Made by a program: the position numbers and the translations under genes. The notes under the pieces are model-generated. The model searched no databases. It was not told the origin of the DNA and worked only from the letters and a program-made list of their open reading frames with translations. Below, one piece after another: positions 46,379 through 58,560 of a stretch of DNA of 64,000 nucleotides. The first letter of the stretch is position 1. Every line of letters starts with the position of its first letter. The stretch comes from Pseudisothecium myosuroides (taxonomy: Eukaryota; Streptophyta; Bryopsida; Hypnales; Lembophyllaceae): the NCBI GenBank assembly GCA_951799445.1, contig OX637291.1, positions 4,528,501 through 4,592,500 of the forward strand, in the 5' to 3' direction.

Positions 46379-49300
46379 CAATCCACTCTCATCCACACTC
46401 TGCCTCTCCAAAACCCTGTCAAAACCCTCAAATCCACCACCTTGTATCGAGCTCAATGCCAGCTCTCTCCCAAATCCTTCACTATTACGACTTGATCGAA
46501 GTTTTCAAAACACTTTGAATTTCTATTACCACCAGCCTCAAATCCAACCCCCTCTCGCCTCCCAAATGCAAGACTACAGAGCTAATTATTCACAACCGCA
46601 AAACGATCTTCTAATTCTAAGCTTGTCAAAAATCTCTACTAGAATTTCAGTGGGTGTCGACTACACTAGTGCGGCTGGTAGCTACTTAACAACACCAGCT
46701 CACCTCTCCATATGGTATTGTATTAGCCCACGCGGAAGATTGCGTCGCAAGCTACGGTGATATTGTTAGACAAAGAAACGCCAGTGAAATCACCACCAAA
46801 CTGATGGATCGTCCCTGTGGCTAACGAAAGCGTGTTGCCCACGTCGCCGACAACGAGCTTCTTCCTCAGACAGCTACAGCTCTAGTTTCACTGTGCAAAA
46901 CTCCCCGTCACACACACGTCAAACGCCAGAAATGGGAAGCACAAATTAACATCCGATTGATCGATGTAAACTTATTACTGTACGTACTGTAATGCACTTT
47001 GAAAAAACTGATTTTGTAATCACGGAACATGTAAGTTAATATGGAGGGGCATAGAACTTCTGAGGATTGCAGACAGCTGTTGGTAAGTTAAGTTATATGA
47101 GATCCGTCACTGGCAGTGGCGCAGTCAATTGGCTGGGTCGTGACTTGTGGGGAATGACAGGTGAGCAGCTTCGGGCATTTCTTGGCGGGGCCAGCCGTGT
47201 GGTAGGACTGACTCCCTGTGGGCGGCGAATCTTGTGCATGACGTTGCTAGTTGGAGTGTTGGTACTGCATTGGGCCGACTGCCCTTGGAATTCCTGACGG
47301 AAGTCTATTTCAATAGTACTAGGTACCCCCCGTTGCAAAATTTGCAACAATCCTTCAGAGCAACCGAAGCTCTGCGATGTCATTAGGGTTAGGCTTAGTG
47401 TGAAGCAGTCACGCACGCACAGATAGGGGCGATGAGAAAAGGATAAAAAAGCGGGATGGAAAAAATGAGATGAAAATGTGCCCATATTCGTGATAAAGGG
47501 TTGTGACAGATTGCGTGACACTCTATACTTAATAAAATAGATTGGAAAAGGCCTGAAATGGAAATATGGAATCAATCCAGACTTGGAGTCCAACCGACTC
47601 TGAGTGCGGAAACCCTAAAACTCAATCCCTTTTTTTGTAAGGCCACAATAGAGTCGATCGTAAAGTTTGTCTTGTGTTTGTGAACCGGTGTAATAGGAAG
47701 GTTTAACTAAGAATAGTACAAAACAAGCACGGCACCAAACTCCATCAGATCTGAGTTTTGGTGCTCTTGTGCTTTTCCCAACTCTGGCTCCTCGTTCCAC
47801 CTTGCACATTCTTTATGATTAACTCTAATGGCATCAAATAACAATGCCAAAGCAATGTTCGGGCAGAATTGCCCATTAGTTCATTGGTTGCTGGTGGAAT
47901 GGAAAAAAGCATTGGTTGCAATTTAAAAACATTTGAAAAAAATTGATGAAAAAATCTGTAAAACTTCTATATGGAGTAAATTGGCCTCAGTATTTGAAAA
48001 ATTGGTTCAATATGGGAATTAAAGGAAAATCGGTGGTAAAGTTTAAAAGAAATCCCAAATGCTACGCCAAATGGAGCAAAGAAAGGAGAAGGTATGTGTA
48101 CCTATAATTGTGAGTATAATTACTATCATTAAATATAAATTTCTTTAGTTGAATCTTGTTGGCAATTGCAAGAAGATTTCAACATACTTTGGAATGCATT
48201 ATTTGGACATTGTATGAATAATTTGAATATTTTGTAGGGTCTAATTGGTTCGATTTAGGTTATTTAATACCCTCAAAATCGAACATACTCTAAGTGATGT
48301 TTTTTTATTAGCAATACATAACCACAATTACTAGTAAACATCTTTTGCACCTTTGGAATTTATTCAAGAAAAAAAATTCTATTGGGAACAATCATGAATC
48401 CATTTGTTACATGTGAAATAAATAAGATAATTTTTTTTTAAAGATTTTCCTAACTCTATCCGTCCACAATACAAATATTTGAAGTCATTGAACAACTTGC
48501 AAGCATATTAAATATGGTTGAAGAGACAAAAATGTAACTTTCCAAAACATACTATTAGAGCTCTCTTCCTATAGTAATTTAGTGATGTTCAATTGGGTGT
48601 TCAATTTAAGATTTTCAATTTGAATGGTATTAAATTTTTAAATTTATAATTTATATCAAATTTGATATTTGGAAGAATTATCACAAACAATTTTAGAAAA
48701 TACAAGTTGGGTGATGACTCAATGACTCTTATACAAAATGATCTATTGCTTTATTCAAACAATTATATGAACATTATGGATGAAAGGACACACAAAGAGT
48801 AGGTAAAACTCAACACATTAGTGTGTTTTAAAGTTTTGGAGTTTGAAAAGACAAATGATTGGCGAAATTATCTTGACGTCATTATTATATGGCATTACAA
48901 AATGTTATAGTCTTCAACAACAATGAATCACATACACACTTGAAATTTGACAAAATGACCCGAAATAAATGACAATACATGAATCATTTTTGACTCTAAA
49001 AGATTGTCATAAGAATAAAGCATTACATTTTTTTTCCTTTTTAAATTGCCAATTTCCAAAAGAAGCGTATCTATGATTTCCAAAATAGTGACAATGATAT
49101 TTATATTAAAGATTTATATTTGTAGAGCATGAATGAAATGCCATATTTATCTATACATTTATAAATTTGTCCAAAAGCAAGAGCATTTGGATGAATGCAA
49201 ACACATGTTCAAAATTCAAGCAATGCATTTGTCCAAATACGAGTCCAAATATCCTCATGAAAGTCACCCTATCAAAAGTTTCTTATTATATGGTGTTAAA

Positions 49301-50498
49301 CCTACTCTTGCATACCATATGGATTAACACAATGTATTATGGTAGCATTTGACCCTCACTTCTCATGAGCCTTCAACTTTCACTTACAATATTAGTTTCA
49401 AAATACTGAGAATTATTTGTCACCGATTTTGAACTTTGACAGAGTTCAAACAACTAAACTTAATTATTTCATACATATTAAAGATTGAATAATAGGGCAC
49501 ATGAAAAGGTTTGCAAAACCTCATAAGGTTATACAAATAGTTTTTGTGCCTTCAAAGATATTATGCTTGATTGAAGAGATGGTGGACAAAAAAATCATGA
49601 CTTTATTATAGTTTTGTTTTGCTTCATAGACTATTGGGGTCTCACTAGCAAAAGAACCCCACAAATGCTCATAAATTGACAAAAGGACCATGTATATTGA
49701 TATGTCAGTATATAAACCAACTCCAATCTAAGGTCATCATTGGAATTGATATTTCTTTGAAACATTTAGATACATTCTAATTGTCAACGAGTTCTCCTGT
49801 AGTCCACCAAATTCCAACCTCCACTTGTCACAATACTCTCTACCTTCTTGAAATCTTTTTAGTACAATCTATATCTTTGACAAGTCACTTATTTCAATTC
49901 CAAAATGGAACTAAACATGTCAAAAAAAAAGATGAATTGCCCTCTTCAATTTAATTTCAAATTTAAATACTTGTGCACTTTGATGTGCACTTTGCACTTT
50001 GTATGTAGTGCAAATTGACATTACCTCCAAGAGTGGAACTTCAAAGGTTAATTTTCTATTCTTGCAATTGAAACCTTCCAAGTTGCAAACATTACAAGTA
50101 GTTTGACACTAATTTTCAATTTAAATTTAGAACACAAGTCTTGAGGAATTTTCAATAACTAAGATAGTTGTTAGATTTAGGATTTTGAAGAAAATTAAAA
50201 CTATAGTTTTGAAGGTTACAATTGTTTGGGTTTTGAATACTGGAAAAGGAAAAATGTTGTAAAAACATAGCGGAAAAGAGGTGACAAAATGTAGCTCAAA
50301 CACTTCAAAAAAAGAATAAGAAGCAATTACACCAACCAATGAGCATCACCACCTACAGAGGAGAGCAAGGAGTCTAAACGGGACACCACAAGTGTTGTTT
50401 CCGTGGTTGTATAACATTACCATTTGTTCTTTGAAATTAAAACCAATGTCCTAAAACTTTGCAAACTCTACTAGCAACTTGTATAGAAGGCAAAAACC
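46379..50498. other. DC1 upstream region and AT-rich spacer
   Basis: 46379-46960 is probably the DC1 promoter or leader. 47060-47600 is GC-richer and carries a minus-strand ORF of 166 codons (47093-47593) that I do not recognise and that lacks domain features; it may be a gene or transposon fragment. From 47900 to 50498 the sequence is AT-rich with only short ORFs. Confidence 0.5.
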
Positions 50499-51385
50499 TT
50501 AAGCCTTGAAAAACCATGGCCTTTTCTTTGTCGAAAAATACTCAAAACTGCCATTTCTATTGCAAAGAGCAAAAAAATTGTGAAAATTGATTTTTTTGCA
50601 TATCTAATCATAGAATCTTGCACTAGACTAGTATAAAAATTACTTTGGCTGCGTAGATTTTCATTTTAAATGAAGAAAACAAGTTTTTTTTACACCTTAG
50701 GTGACTTGATTATTTGAATTTGAACCTTCTTAACTCAATTTTTTTGCACTACAAAGTTTATATTTAAAAATATTTTATTATAAAAAATTGAATTGAGAGT
50801 CTACAAATTTTTTAATAAAAAAAATTTAGTCTTTTTTTAAAAATTGTTAAATAGAAATAGGTACAAGATAGAAAGAAAGGTTAAATTGTTAATATCTTTA
50901 AGTTAGAATTGAAATAAACTAATTCTAATGATGAGATTGTTCTAGCAAGCAAACTAAACTCTGTGAAACTTTCTTTTCTGAAAAATTGTTAAAATTGAGT
51001 TTAAAAACAAATCCAATATTTGATTTTCTCAAGATGTTTGCCAAGAAAATAAGATGCTCCACAACTTTCACATCACTAATCCAAATGGAATGAATAAAAG
51101 CTTTCCATGTAGAAAAAAAATATGATCCATAAGAAATTTAAAAAAAAAAATTATTTTCAATTTTTTGTGGATTTCTTTTGTTGTCTGGCAATTTGAAAAT
51201 TGTGCTAAGGATGGCATAACTTAGTTAAGGGGCACCAATTAAAATAAAAATTACATTCCCCCCAAGCTAATGAGTTTTTCTATCTTAAAATAAATTTACG
51301 AAAATCACAACAAAAATTGAGATGGTAGAAACCTACCAAAAATTCATTTTGTCCCCTGTAGGAACTTTGGTTCCTTAAGGGTTAA
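50499..51385. mobile_element. TTAA-type element (piggyBac-like), copy in inverted orientation
   Basis: The left end is degenerate (TTAAGCCTTGAAAAACCATG) but is followed by the family subterminal block TACTCAAAACTGCCATTTCT. The right end is GGTTCCTTAAGGGTTAA. Internal blocks match the 14333-15262 copy in reverse complement (for example AATCCAAATGGAATGAATAA and AAGCTTTCCATGTAGA). It is non-coding and about 890 bp long. Confidence 0.6.
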
Positions 51386-51476
51386 TTGTTTGTATTCAAA
51401 GGCATTGTTCAAGGCATCCATTTGGTCCTTTAGGGGTTAATTGTTTGCATTCAAAGGCATTACTCAAGGCTTCATG
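51369..51476. repeat. Tandem duplication of a TTAA-element end plus flank
   Basis: GGTTCCTTAAGGGTTAATTG (51369) and its following TTCAAAGGCATT..TCAAGGC sequence are repeated about 54 bp later as GGTCCTTTAGGGGTTAATTG. The second copy is closer to the family consensus terminus than the first. Confidence 0.75.
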
Positions 51477-52660
51477 TACACAATTCTATAGCTAAAGAAG
51501 ATTCACAACACCATAATCACTGCAAATGATGACATACCTACGCCACTACACCTACTTTTGACTATGTCACTGATATAATCCACAACTAAGTTTCTCCACT
51601 AATTGACATTAAGAAAATTCATAGTTTACTCAAAAACTCACATAGTGTCCAAAAAATAAAGTCCTCGTTCAATCACCAATAAGATCCAACAAAATTAAAA
51701 ATTAAAAACTGTGCTCAGATGATTATTTCAACATTTTTGGTGTGATGACCATAACACAACACAATGTTGCTAACCCTTTGAACAACAATTCACTAGAAAA
51801 AATCTCACACATTTCGGTTGATGTTCTATGTAAAATCTAACACACAACTCAATTGGAAATAACACAGAATTAAGAAACTATGACTAAAATAATGTTGAAA
51901 CTACGTTATTTTAAACACAACTGTGTTAGACTTAACACAAAATATCAACTAGAATGTGTGAAATTTCTTCTACAGTAGTGATTAGACGATATATCGTACA
52001 TTTGAAAGGAACCGCAATGTACATCATGTCCAACGTACATCATGAACACCAAACATGGATTGTACTGTACATATCGATCACTTACGTCACCTAATTCGGA
52101 GTTTCGGACTCCAGGAACTAAGGAAGCGTTTCGTCAAGTAAAATGAACCCTGAGCCCAGAAAGTATAATGAAGAGAATACCAAAGCCCTCAAAACCCTCA
52201 AAAACAACAAGTGCTGTTGCTCCTGTACTGATCGCTTTTGGAGCAAGTCATCTGCTGATACGCTTGACTGGACTTATCGACAAGTTCGTTAGTAAGTCCA
52301 ACCGACTTGGCTAAATGTCTGTGGCCACTGATCTTGAATAAAATGGGTTTGCCTATGGTCTACAATCTTCCACTTTGAAATTGTATAAGAATTTCATACA
52401 TCGCAATCAAAATTTGAGCTCCACAGATTTGGCAATTTTACACAAAGATCTCTCCACTGCTCTATACATTTTCCAGAAATCACTCCTACATACGTCAAAA
52501 TACTTGAAAGTCATGAGAATAGTAACCTCTACCTTAAATGCAACCTAAGAAAATCATGTCCAATATGGAGAACAATGCATTCGTGAAAAAATTACCTTCA
52601 AATTGGAAATTCACTGGGAAAAAACAACGATAAAAACATTCCACAATCCAATGCCAGCGA
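51477..52660. other. Spacer, no gene recognised
   Basis: AT-rich to about 52000, then of intermediate composition. No protein family was recognised. Confidence 0.45.
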
Positions 52661-52665
52661 GAGTT

Positions 52666-53049
52666 TCATATTTTGCTGTCCTTCGAGGATACATCAACAT
52701 CATTTGTTAATCTCAGAACATTACTTAAAAATTCACAGGAGCTATGTTCCGGAAACAAATCCTGAAGTGATGCACATACATCCTCCCAGGGTACTCTCCA
52801 TTCTAGCCATACATAATAAAACCAGCCAAGCCGCCCTTGACCCGTTTCTCCAATGATCCTCGGTCGCATAAGACTTTTGAAAACTTCATCTGCTACAAAC
52901 AGCACCTCCAACTAATGTCGCGGCAGTCCTAAAGCATCAAAAATCTACAAGTACATATACTTAACGTTATCTGCCTGAGAACTGGAGCAGAACGAAAGAT
53001 ATCCATTGTCAGGATCTACTAACGCAGCGAGCTCACCATTGTCCAGTAC
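52666..53049 (-). pseudogene. Orphan exon-like segments downstream of CDPK-2 (unrecognised)
   Basis: On the minus strand, a pyrimidine-rich tract and AG (CTTTCAG|GTACTGG, exon from 53049) are followed by 28 open codons to AAC|GTTAAG. About 50 bases later comes an 80-codon open stretch (52911-52666) with protein-like content such as GRLGWFYYVWLEWRVPWEDV. The two would join in phase if the short gap (about 49 nt) were an intron, which is very short for a plant. Any upstream exon would have to lie beyond the CDPK-2 gene. I do not recognise the protein. It may be a gene remnant or a chance ORF. Confidence 0.3.
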
Positions 53050-53143
53050 CTGAAAGAAGAGTATGGACACAATCCGATCTAATACATTGCTGCAGGTGGG
53101 TGCCGATCAGAGACGCCTGGATTGTCAGGACCACGGAGTGCTA

Positions 53144-54883
53144 CTACCTGTGTCTAGGCTTGTTGAGCTTGTCGCCGTCTTCGGTGCCCGGATTGCCTTT
53201 GCGCATCATGGCGACGAATTCGTCGTAGTCGATTCGGCCGTCGTTGTCAGTGTCCACCTCGTTGATGATCTCTTGAATGGTTGCGGGATCGCCCATGCCG
53301 TTCTTCTCCATGGCTTCCTGGAGTTCGTCAATGGTGATGTAGCCACTGTTGTCCGTGTCGAAGTGCTGGAATGCTGCGAACAGATGATCCTCCTTCTGCG
53401 TCTTGTTCATGTGCATCGTCGCCGAAATGAACTCGTTGAAGTCGATATTGCCATTCCCATCGACATCCGCGGCTTCCATCAGCTTCCGGATGTCGGACTC
53501 TCTGAGTTTCGTGCCCTGTCTGATCAAGCCCTCCTTGAGCTCCTCGAATGTAACTGTGCCACTGTGGTCGGTGTCAATAGACTTGAAAAGCTCCCGCAAG
53601 CCAACGATCTCTTCCTCCGAGAGGCTCTCGGCGATCACCTTGAGTGCCAGCTTCTTCATCTTGTTCGCAGCCGAGAAGTTCTTCAGCCGAGTCAGCACCG
53701 CATTGTCGAGTGGCTCGTCGGACGCATCGCCGTCCACCTTCATCCATGGATGGGTCAACACCTGTTGCGCAGTCAGACGTTCTCTGACATCAGGGTTCAG
53801 CATTTTTGTCACCAGGTCTTTGGCCCCGCCGGAAATTTTGGGCCACGGATCAGCCTCAAAATCAATTTTCCCTCGCAACACGGCGTCGAAGATGCCTTGC
53901 TCGGTTTCGGCCCAGAAGGGAGGAACTCCGCACAAGAGGATGTAGACAATCACACCCGCGCTCCACACATCAGCTTCAGGGCCATAGCTGCGTCGCAAAA
54001 CCTCAGGCGCCACATAATAGGCGCTGCCCACGATGTCCTGGAAAAGCTCCCCGTGCTTGAAGAAGGTCGACAGACCGAAGTCCGTGGCCTTCAGAGGCGC
54101 GTCCTCGTCCTTGCTGGACAACAGGAAGTTCTCGGGTTTCAAGTCGCGGTGGAACACGCCCAACGAGTGGCAGCGGTGCACCACGTTCACGATCACTCGG
54201 CACATGTCGGCCGCGGCGCGCTCGCTGTAATGCCCCTTGGCGATGATGCGGTCGAACAGCTCCCCGCCCGCACAAAGCTCCATCACCAAGTGCACGGAGT
54301 GCTTGTCCTCGTACACACCAGACAGTTCCACAATGTTGGGCGTCCCAGAAAGATGGTGCATAATCTGCACCTCCCGCTTGACATCCTCGATGTCCTCCTT
54401 GCTGGTCAGCTTGCGCTTGGCAATACTCTTGCACGCGAACACCGCCCCCGTATCCTTCTGGGTACACAAGTAGGTCACGCCGAATTGGCCGCGGCCGAGC
54501 TCTCGCCCCAACGTGTACGTCTGGCGAATATCCACCAACGGCTTCCCCAAGACGCCGGAGCTCACCGAACTCAACGTCGGGGGGCGAGAGCTCGGCCTCG
54601 GCACGGGTGGTACATAGGGAGCGGGAGCAGGGGCCCGGTCAGTCGCACCGCTGCTAGGTCTTGCGCCATGGGTGCTCGCCGGACGCGTGCTCCCCGCGTG
54701 ACTGCTCCCCGTCGCATGGCCACTAACCCCGTGGCTGCTGCCTTGCACTCTGCCCGCGCTACCCGCACTGATCGCCGACTGTACGCTCTCGTTCTTCTGC
54801 CGCGCATCGTGAGAGCCGCCCGTATTCATCCCTCCTCCTCCTCCCGCCCGCGTCTTCCTTGCTCGTCCACTCGTATTCCCCAT
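53144..54883 (-). CDS. Second calcium-dependent protein kinase (CDPK/CPK), intronless
   Basis: It is 579 aa in one exon, a paralogue of the kinase at 43195-44817. The N-terminal variable region (1-122) begins MGNTSG, a myristoylation-type start, and is Gly/Ser/Ala-rich and longer than in the paralogue. The kinase domain (about 123-382) has GRGQFG, lysine in [25 protein letters not shown] and YYVAPEVL. The autoinhibitory segment with [15 protein letters not shown] and four EF-hand loops follow, the first [12 protein letters not shown] (437) and the last [12 protein letters not shown] (544). All catalytic and most calcium ligands are intact. The C-terminal end NKPRHR is shared with the paralogue. 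Blocks of the kinase core are almost identical in nucleotides to CDPK-1 while the flanks differ, suggesting gene conversion. A 617-codon ORF on the opposite strand is a GC3 shadow. Confidence 0.95.
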   Translation of the reverse strand: MGNTSGRARKTRAGGGGGMNTGGSHDARQKNESVQSAISAGSAGRVQGSSHGVSGHATGSSHAGSTRPASTHGARPSSGATDRAPAPAPYVPPVPRPSSRPPTLSSVSSGVLGKPLVDIRQTYTLGRELGRGQFGVTYLCTQKDTGAVFACKSIAKRKLTSKEDIEDVKREVQIMHHLSGTPNIVELSGVYEDKHSVHLVMELCAGGELFDRIIAKGHYSERAAADMCRVIVNVVHRCHSLGVFHRDLKPENFLLSSKDEDAPLKATDFGLSTFFKHGELFQDIVGSAYYVAPEVLRRSYGPEADVWSAGVIVYILLCGVPPFWAETEQGIFDAVLRGKIDFEADPWPKISGGAKDLVTKMLNPDVRERLTAQQVLTHPWMKVDGDASDEPLDNAVLTRLKNFSAANKMKKLALKVIAESLSEEEIVGLRELFKSIDTDHSGTVTFEELKEGLIRQGTKLRESDIRKLMEAADVDGNGNIDFNEFISATMHMNKTQKEDHLFAAFQHFDTDNSGYITIDELQEAMEKNGMGDPATIQEIINEVDTDNDGRIDYDEFVAMMRKGNPGTEDGDKLNKPRHR

Positions 54884-56346
54884 ATCACCCTATTGCCCCA
54901 CGACCGCACACGTTGAAACGACCTCGAGCTCACTCACCACACTCTGCAAATTCCACCATTCGTAATAGTGAGAACGAACCCAACTCGTGAACGACGATTC
55001 TAAGCATAGACGGCCAAATTAGGTCACGGAACGACAGCAGTCAAGCAACCGACACAAACCCGGAAAACAAGCAGCAAATGCAGCTGATACGTCGCGAGCA
55101 CAATCCCCGCCTACAGACCGTCCTCACACAAAGATTAAACAAGGAGCGGAGGGTTTGCACCACATCAGGGTTAGGACGAACAGAGTAAGCAGCTCGCTCT
55201 CAGGTGGTGGCTCTCACCGGGCCGGCTAAAGTCGGCACTCAGGACTTCCACAGCATGCTTCCCCCACATAACAAACACCATCACCCAAACAACAAACCTA
55301 TTCCACAAAACTGTCTGCAAGCTCACCGACAAAGAAAACCCATAGACCTAGAAGCCCACCACACACAAGCTCCTCGCTCACTTGGAATGAGGGTTTCTTG
55401 TGAGCAAGGGCTGCAAACTCCGCACTCGGGAACCAGAGAGGAACATGTCAACGACGCGTCCATTCATTACTGTAGGAAGCCGGGGTGAACTTCCCCCGAT
55501 AAATTCCATCAATGCGTGCACTCCCTCTATGGAGTCTGGACGAAAGTCACGAAACATGTGTCCCCCATTACCGGCAGTTCATGGAACCAGCAACGAGCCA
55601 ACGACCCCAAGTGCCGGCCCGGGGCTAGAAAACTAGGAGAGCAAGTCATCAAACCGATGGGAAAGCAAGGCTACTTGCGAATCAGTCAAACAGACGACTG
55701 GAAAGTCACCGAACTCTGAACTCTGCTGGCATTTCAAATTAGAAAGAGGGCATCCGCATCCACATCATCGTCGCTGCTTAACTTAACTTGCTGCTCCTGC
55801 TTACTACCGGTACTACACCTGTTGCAATGCTGTGATGCTTTTCAGAAGAGTGTCATTGAAACGACGAAGGCAAGGACTGAAGCGGCCGGCACTGGAGGTC
55901 AATACGTCACGTCATCCTTCCACTGAAGAATCCAAAGAAGTCCGTCCGTCAGGCAGTCGCGCTTGGGTTTGGTCGGATCATTCCGTCCGACGGAGAGTGG
56001 CATGTGCCGACGCAAGCCCCGAAGTGGAAAATTCCGCGCAGGGAGCTTGAGCAGGGATCGTCCACAAAAGAAGCGGCAGATCTGGAATCTCGGAGCGCGA
56101 AGGAAGAGTTGGGCGGCTAGGACTGCTTGCTGGGGGGATGAATGTTTGGAGCTGTTCATCGGCATCCAGTCCACTCAGGGCTGCCTGCCTGCTGGAGGGC
56201 TGGTTGGTATTCTTCTTTCAGTGTGGTTGCTGGGCTGGCTGTGTACCGGCTGTAAGAGCGTGGCCACAGTACACGCCCAACTTGGCACGCTCAAATTTTC
56301 CATCTAATTTTGAAGGGCCCTCATATGTGTTCAGTGTTCATCAAAT
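54884..56346 (-). promoter_or_regulatory. CDPK-2 promoter / 5' leader region
   Basis: GC-richer than the distal spacer. It contains many short ORFs on both strands, none recognisable. It may include a leader intron, but no certain splice pair was identified. From 56273 the sequence belongs to a dispersed repeat shared with 58240-58560. Confidence 0.4.
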
Positions 56347-57360
56347 AAGGTAGAAGCACCCATTGTCAACCTCGACCCATAGCCAACTTGTAGGGTGCCT
56401 GATTTCCAACCTAGGCTGAAAAGCTTGGAATGTTTTTTTTAAGGTTGGGACTATAGTAAACCCCCCCATTCCTGACCGGTGACCCATTCCCGAACTATAG
56501 GTGCACGTATTTCTGACCACGCTTAGAATGTGGTTTTTTTTCATTTTCAAGGTTGGAACTAATAAATACATGACACATGTCCCAAGTTGTGGAAAAAAAA
56601 GTAGGAAATAATGATTAGATAAAAAGTTATTTAATTATCGAAATTGGAAGACTCTACACATGAGCCACGGGTCTGGCACAACTTTTGCCTTGCAAAATTC
56701 ATTGTAAATTGACTTTGGGTGATAAAATTCCCAAAATTTGGGCAATCCCCATCATTTCTGTCTCTACACCTGCAAGAATTTTTCTTTCACCTTCAAGTAC
56801 CCCACATCATGTCCGCAGGTGCTTATTTGGTCGGTTATGGGTGGCTCCACTATAATAAGGTTACGATACATGTCCCAAAGTAGTAAGCAAGAAAGTCGGA
56901 AGTAGTGAACGAGAAAGTAGTTTTTGGATGGTTAGAATTGGAAGAGTCTAGAGATTGGCAATGGATCATGAGTACTTTTTGACTCCCAAAATTCACAGTA
57001 ATTTCAATTTTGGAAATAAAATTATGAAAAATGTGCAATCTTCATATTTCCTATCTTTCTACATGCTAAAAATTTCTTGTGGCTTAAACTGCTCATGATC
57101 CGTTGGAAAATCCCTTAAGAGATCGACTATGGGTGCTTTTACCTTTTGGCCCATAAATAGTCAAAAGATCACTCATGAAGTAGAACAAAGGATAAAGCAA
57201 CTAAACTCAAAATGAATAGTGAGTGTTCAAGGGCCATTCCTTGACACGCAAGGATCGAGTGTTCAAGAGAATATTATAAAGGGCCTATAGCACTTTTCAT
57301 TTAATTTGAAGAGCGAGGGACCCAGAGCGTGTAGTGGTGGCCATGCTCTAAGGTAGACAA
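56273..57360. repeat. Dispersed repeat, copy A (interrupted)
   Basis: 56273-56346 and 57146-57360 together match 58240-58560: CCCAACTTGGCAC, CTCAAATTTTCCATC, TAATTTTGAAGGGCCCTCAT, then CCATAAATAGT, GATAAAGCAACTAAA, AGCACTTTTCAT and GGCCATGCTCTAAGG. The 799-bp element separates the two parts. Confidence 0.7.
56347..57145. mobile_element. 799-bp inverted-repeat element inserted in a dispersed repeat
   Basis: The ends AAGGTAGAAGCACCCATTG and CTATGGGTGCTTTTACCTT are inverted repeats with two mismatches. The flanking sequences (GCCCAACTTGGCAC.. on the left and CCATAAATAGT.. on the right) are continuous in the copy at 58240-58360, which lacks the element. The interior includes the repeat shared with 20430-20833 (inverted) and a diverged tandem copy of part of it. 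There is no transposase ORF. Confidence 0.7.
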
Positions 57361-58239
57361 GCCTATTACCACCCTGATTTGGAATCTGAGTATCTTGGGG
57401 CCAATTCCAAGAGGGGCACATATTTTTTGAAGGTGTGCGCTTGTTTCACAAATCAAAGCCAAGTGAAATTATAGTTTTCAAATAAAAATTGTATTTTCTA
57501 TGAAATTTTGAAGTGATTTGCCTTGAAATTACAAAACCGCCTATAGAGTGGGGTCAAAAATGTCCCATAAACAACCCATTATCACCTTGACATGTATCTA
57601 TTGGCACTTAAGTTCCTACCAACGAAGGATTGACACATTTCCTCTTTTGGCTTTAATTCACTAAAATTGTAAAAAAAATTGAACGGATTTGGATTTTGCA
57701 TTGAATAGAATTGGGGCCAAAAGTAGAGATATGGAATTGAACAACAAACAGTGATGAGCTGGTTTACCTTATAAGGTAAGATAGGCGAACCCATTTTTGA
57801 GTGGTCCCTTATGCCACAACCTACAAAATGCCCTTTTCAGTGTGCAATGTAGAGTTTTAAATTGTATGAGTTCATGATTTTGTTGTGCTTGGGGCTACAA
57901 CACCCTGATTCATGGCAAGCATTGCCAGTATCTAAAGTGGACGGAACACGACTCACTTTTAAATGTACTTATGTTTGCAGTAGTCAATCACGAGTCAGTA
58001 AAGGCTCCACCATACTATTGATTTATAGCTGGTATGGGATCATGTAAGTCCTCACTTTGATCTTAAATACAAGGCTTTCCATTTTATTATTTCTCAATTT
58101 TTTGGTGTCATTGGACTTGGTGCAAAAAGGCTAATTTCTTGAACACTTCTTCCCATTCTCTAGAGTCCTTGCATGCATGCACCTTATCCTCTTAAATGGA
58201 TGGATATAAGTTTGCCTACCTTAGGGTAAGACCATGGAC
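57361..58239. other. Spacer, no gene recognised
   Basis: Only short ORFs (57582-57794 on minus and 57862-58047 on plus) without family features. Confidence 0.45.
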
Positions 58240-58560
58240 ATCCTTACTTGCCCAACTTGGCACCCTCAAATTTTTCATCAAATTTTGAAGGACCCTCATT
58301 TTTCTTGATTGTCACCCTTGCTTACCAAATATAACCCATAAATAGTTGAGTGCCTACTCATTAAATAGAATAAAGAATAAAGCAACTAAAATTAGGATGA
58401 ACAATGGTTTCAAGGATCATTCTTTAACATGTTAGAATTGAGTCTCAGGAGAATATTTTGAAGCTAGGGCTGGAAGCACTTTTCATATACATTTGAAAAG
58501 TGATAGACCCTTATCAGCTTGTAAGCTAGGGTGGCCATGTTCTAAGGCACCTTCTCAAGA
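58240..58560. repeat. Dispersed repeat, copy B (uninterrupted)
   Basis: Diverged relative of copy A, running without a break from GCCCAACTTGGCACCCTC through CCCATAAATAGTTGAG to GGTGGCCATGTTCTAAGG. It serves as the empty-site reference for the insertion at 56347. Confidence 0.65.

Noticed and set aside
45674..46495. 273-codon plus-strand ORF
   Set aside because: It is a shadow of the DC1 gene on the minus strand, which has four clear Cys/His modules.
53063..54916. 617-codon ORF on the plus strand opposite CDPK-2
   Set aside because: It mirrors the CDPK-2 reading frame exactly. Strong GC3 codon use removes stops from the antisense frame, and its translation has no domain. The same applies to 43204-44127 (minus) opposite CDPK-1.
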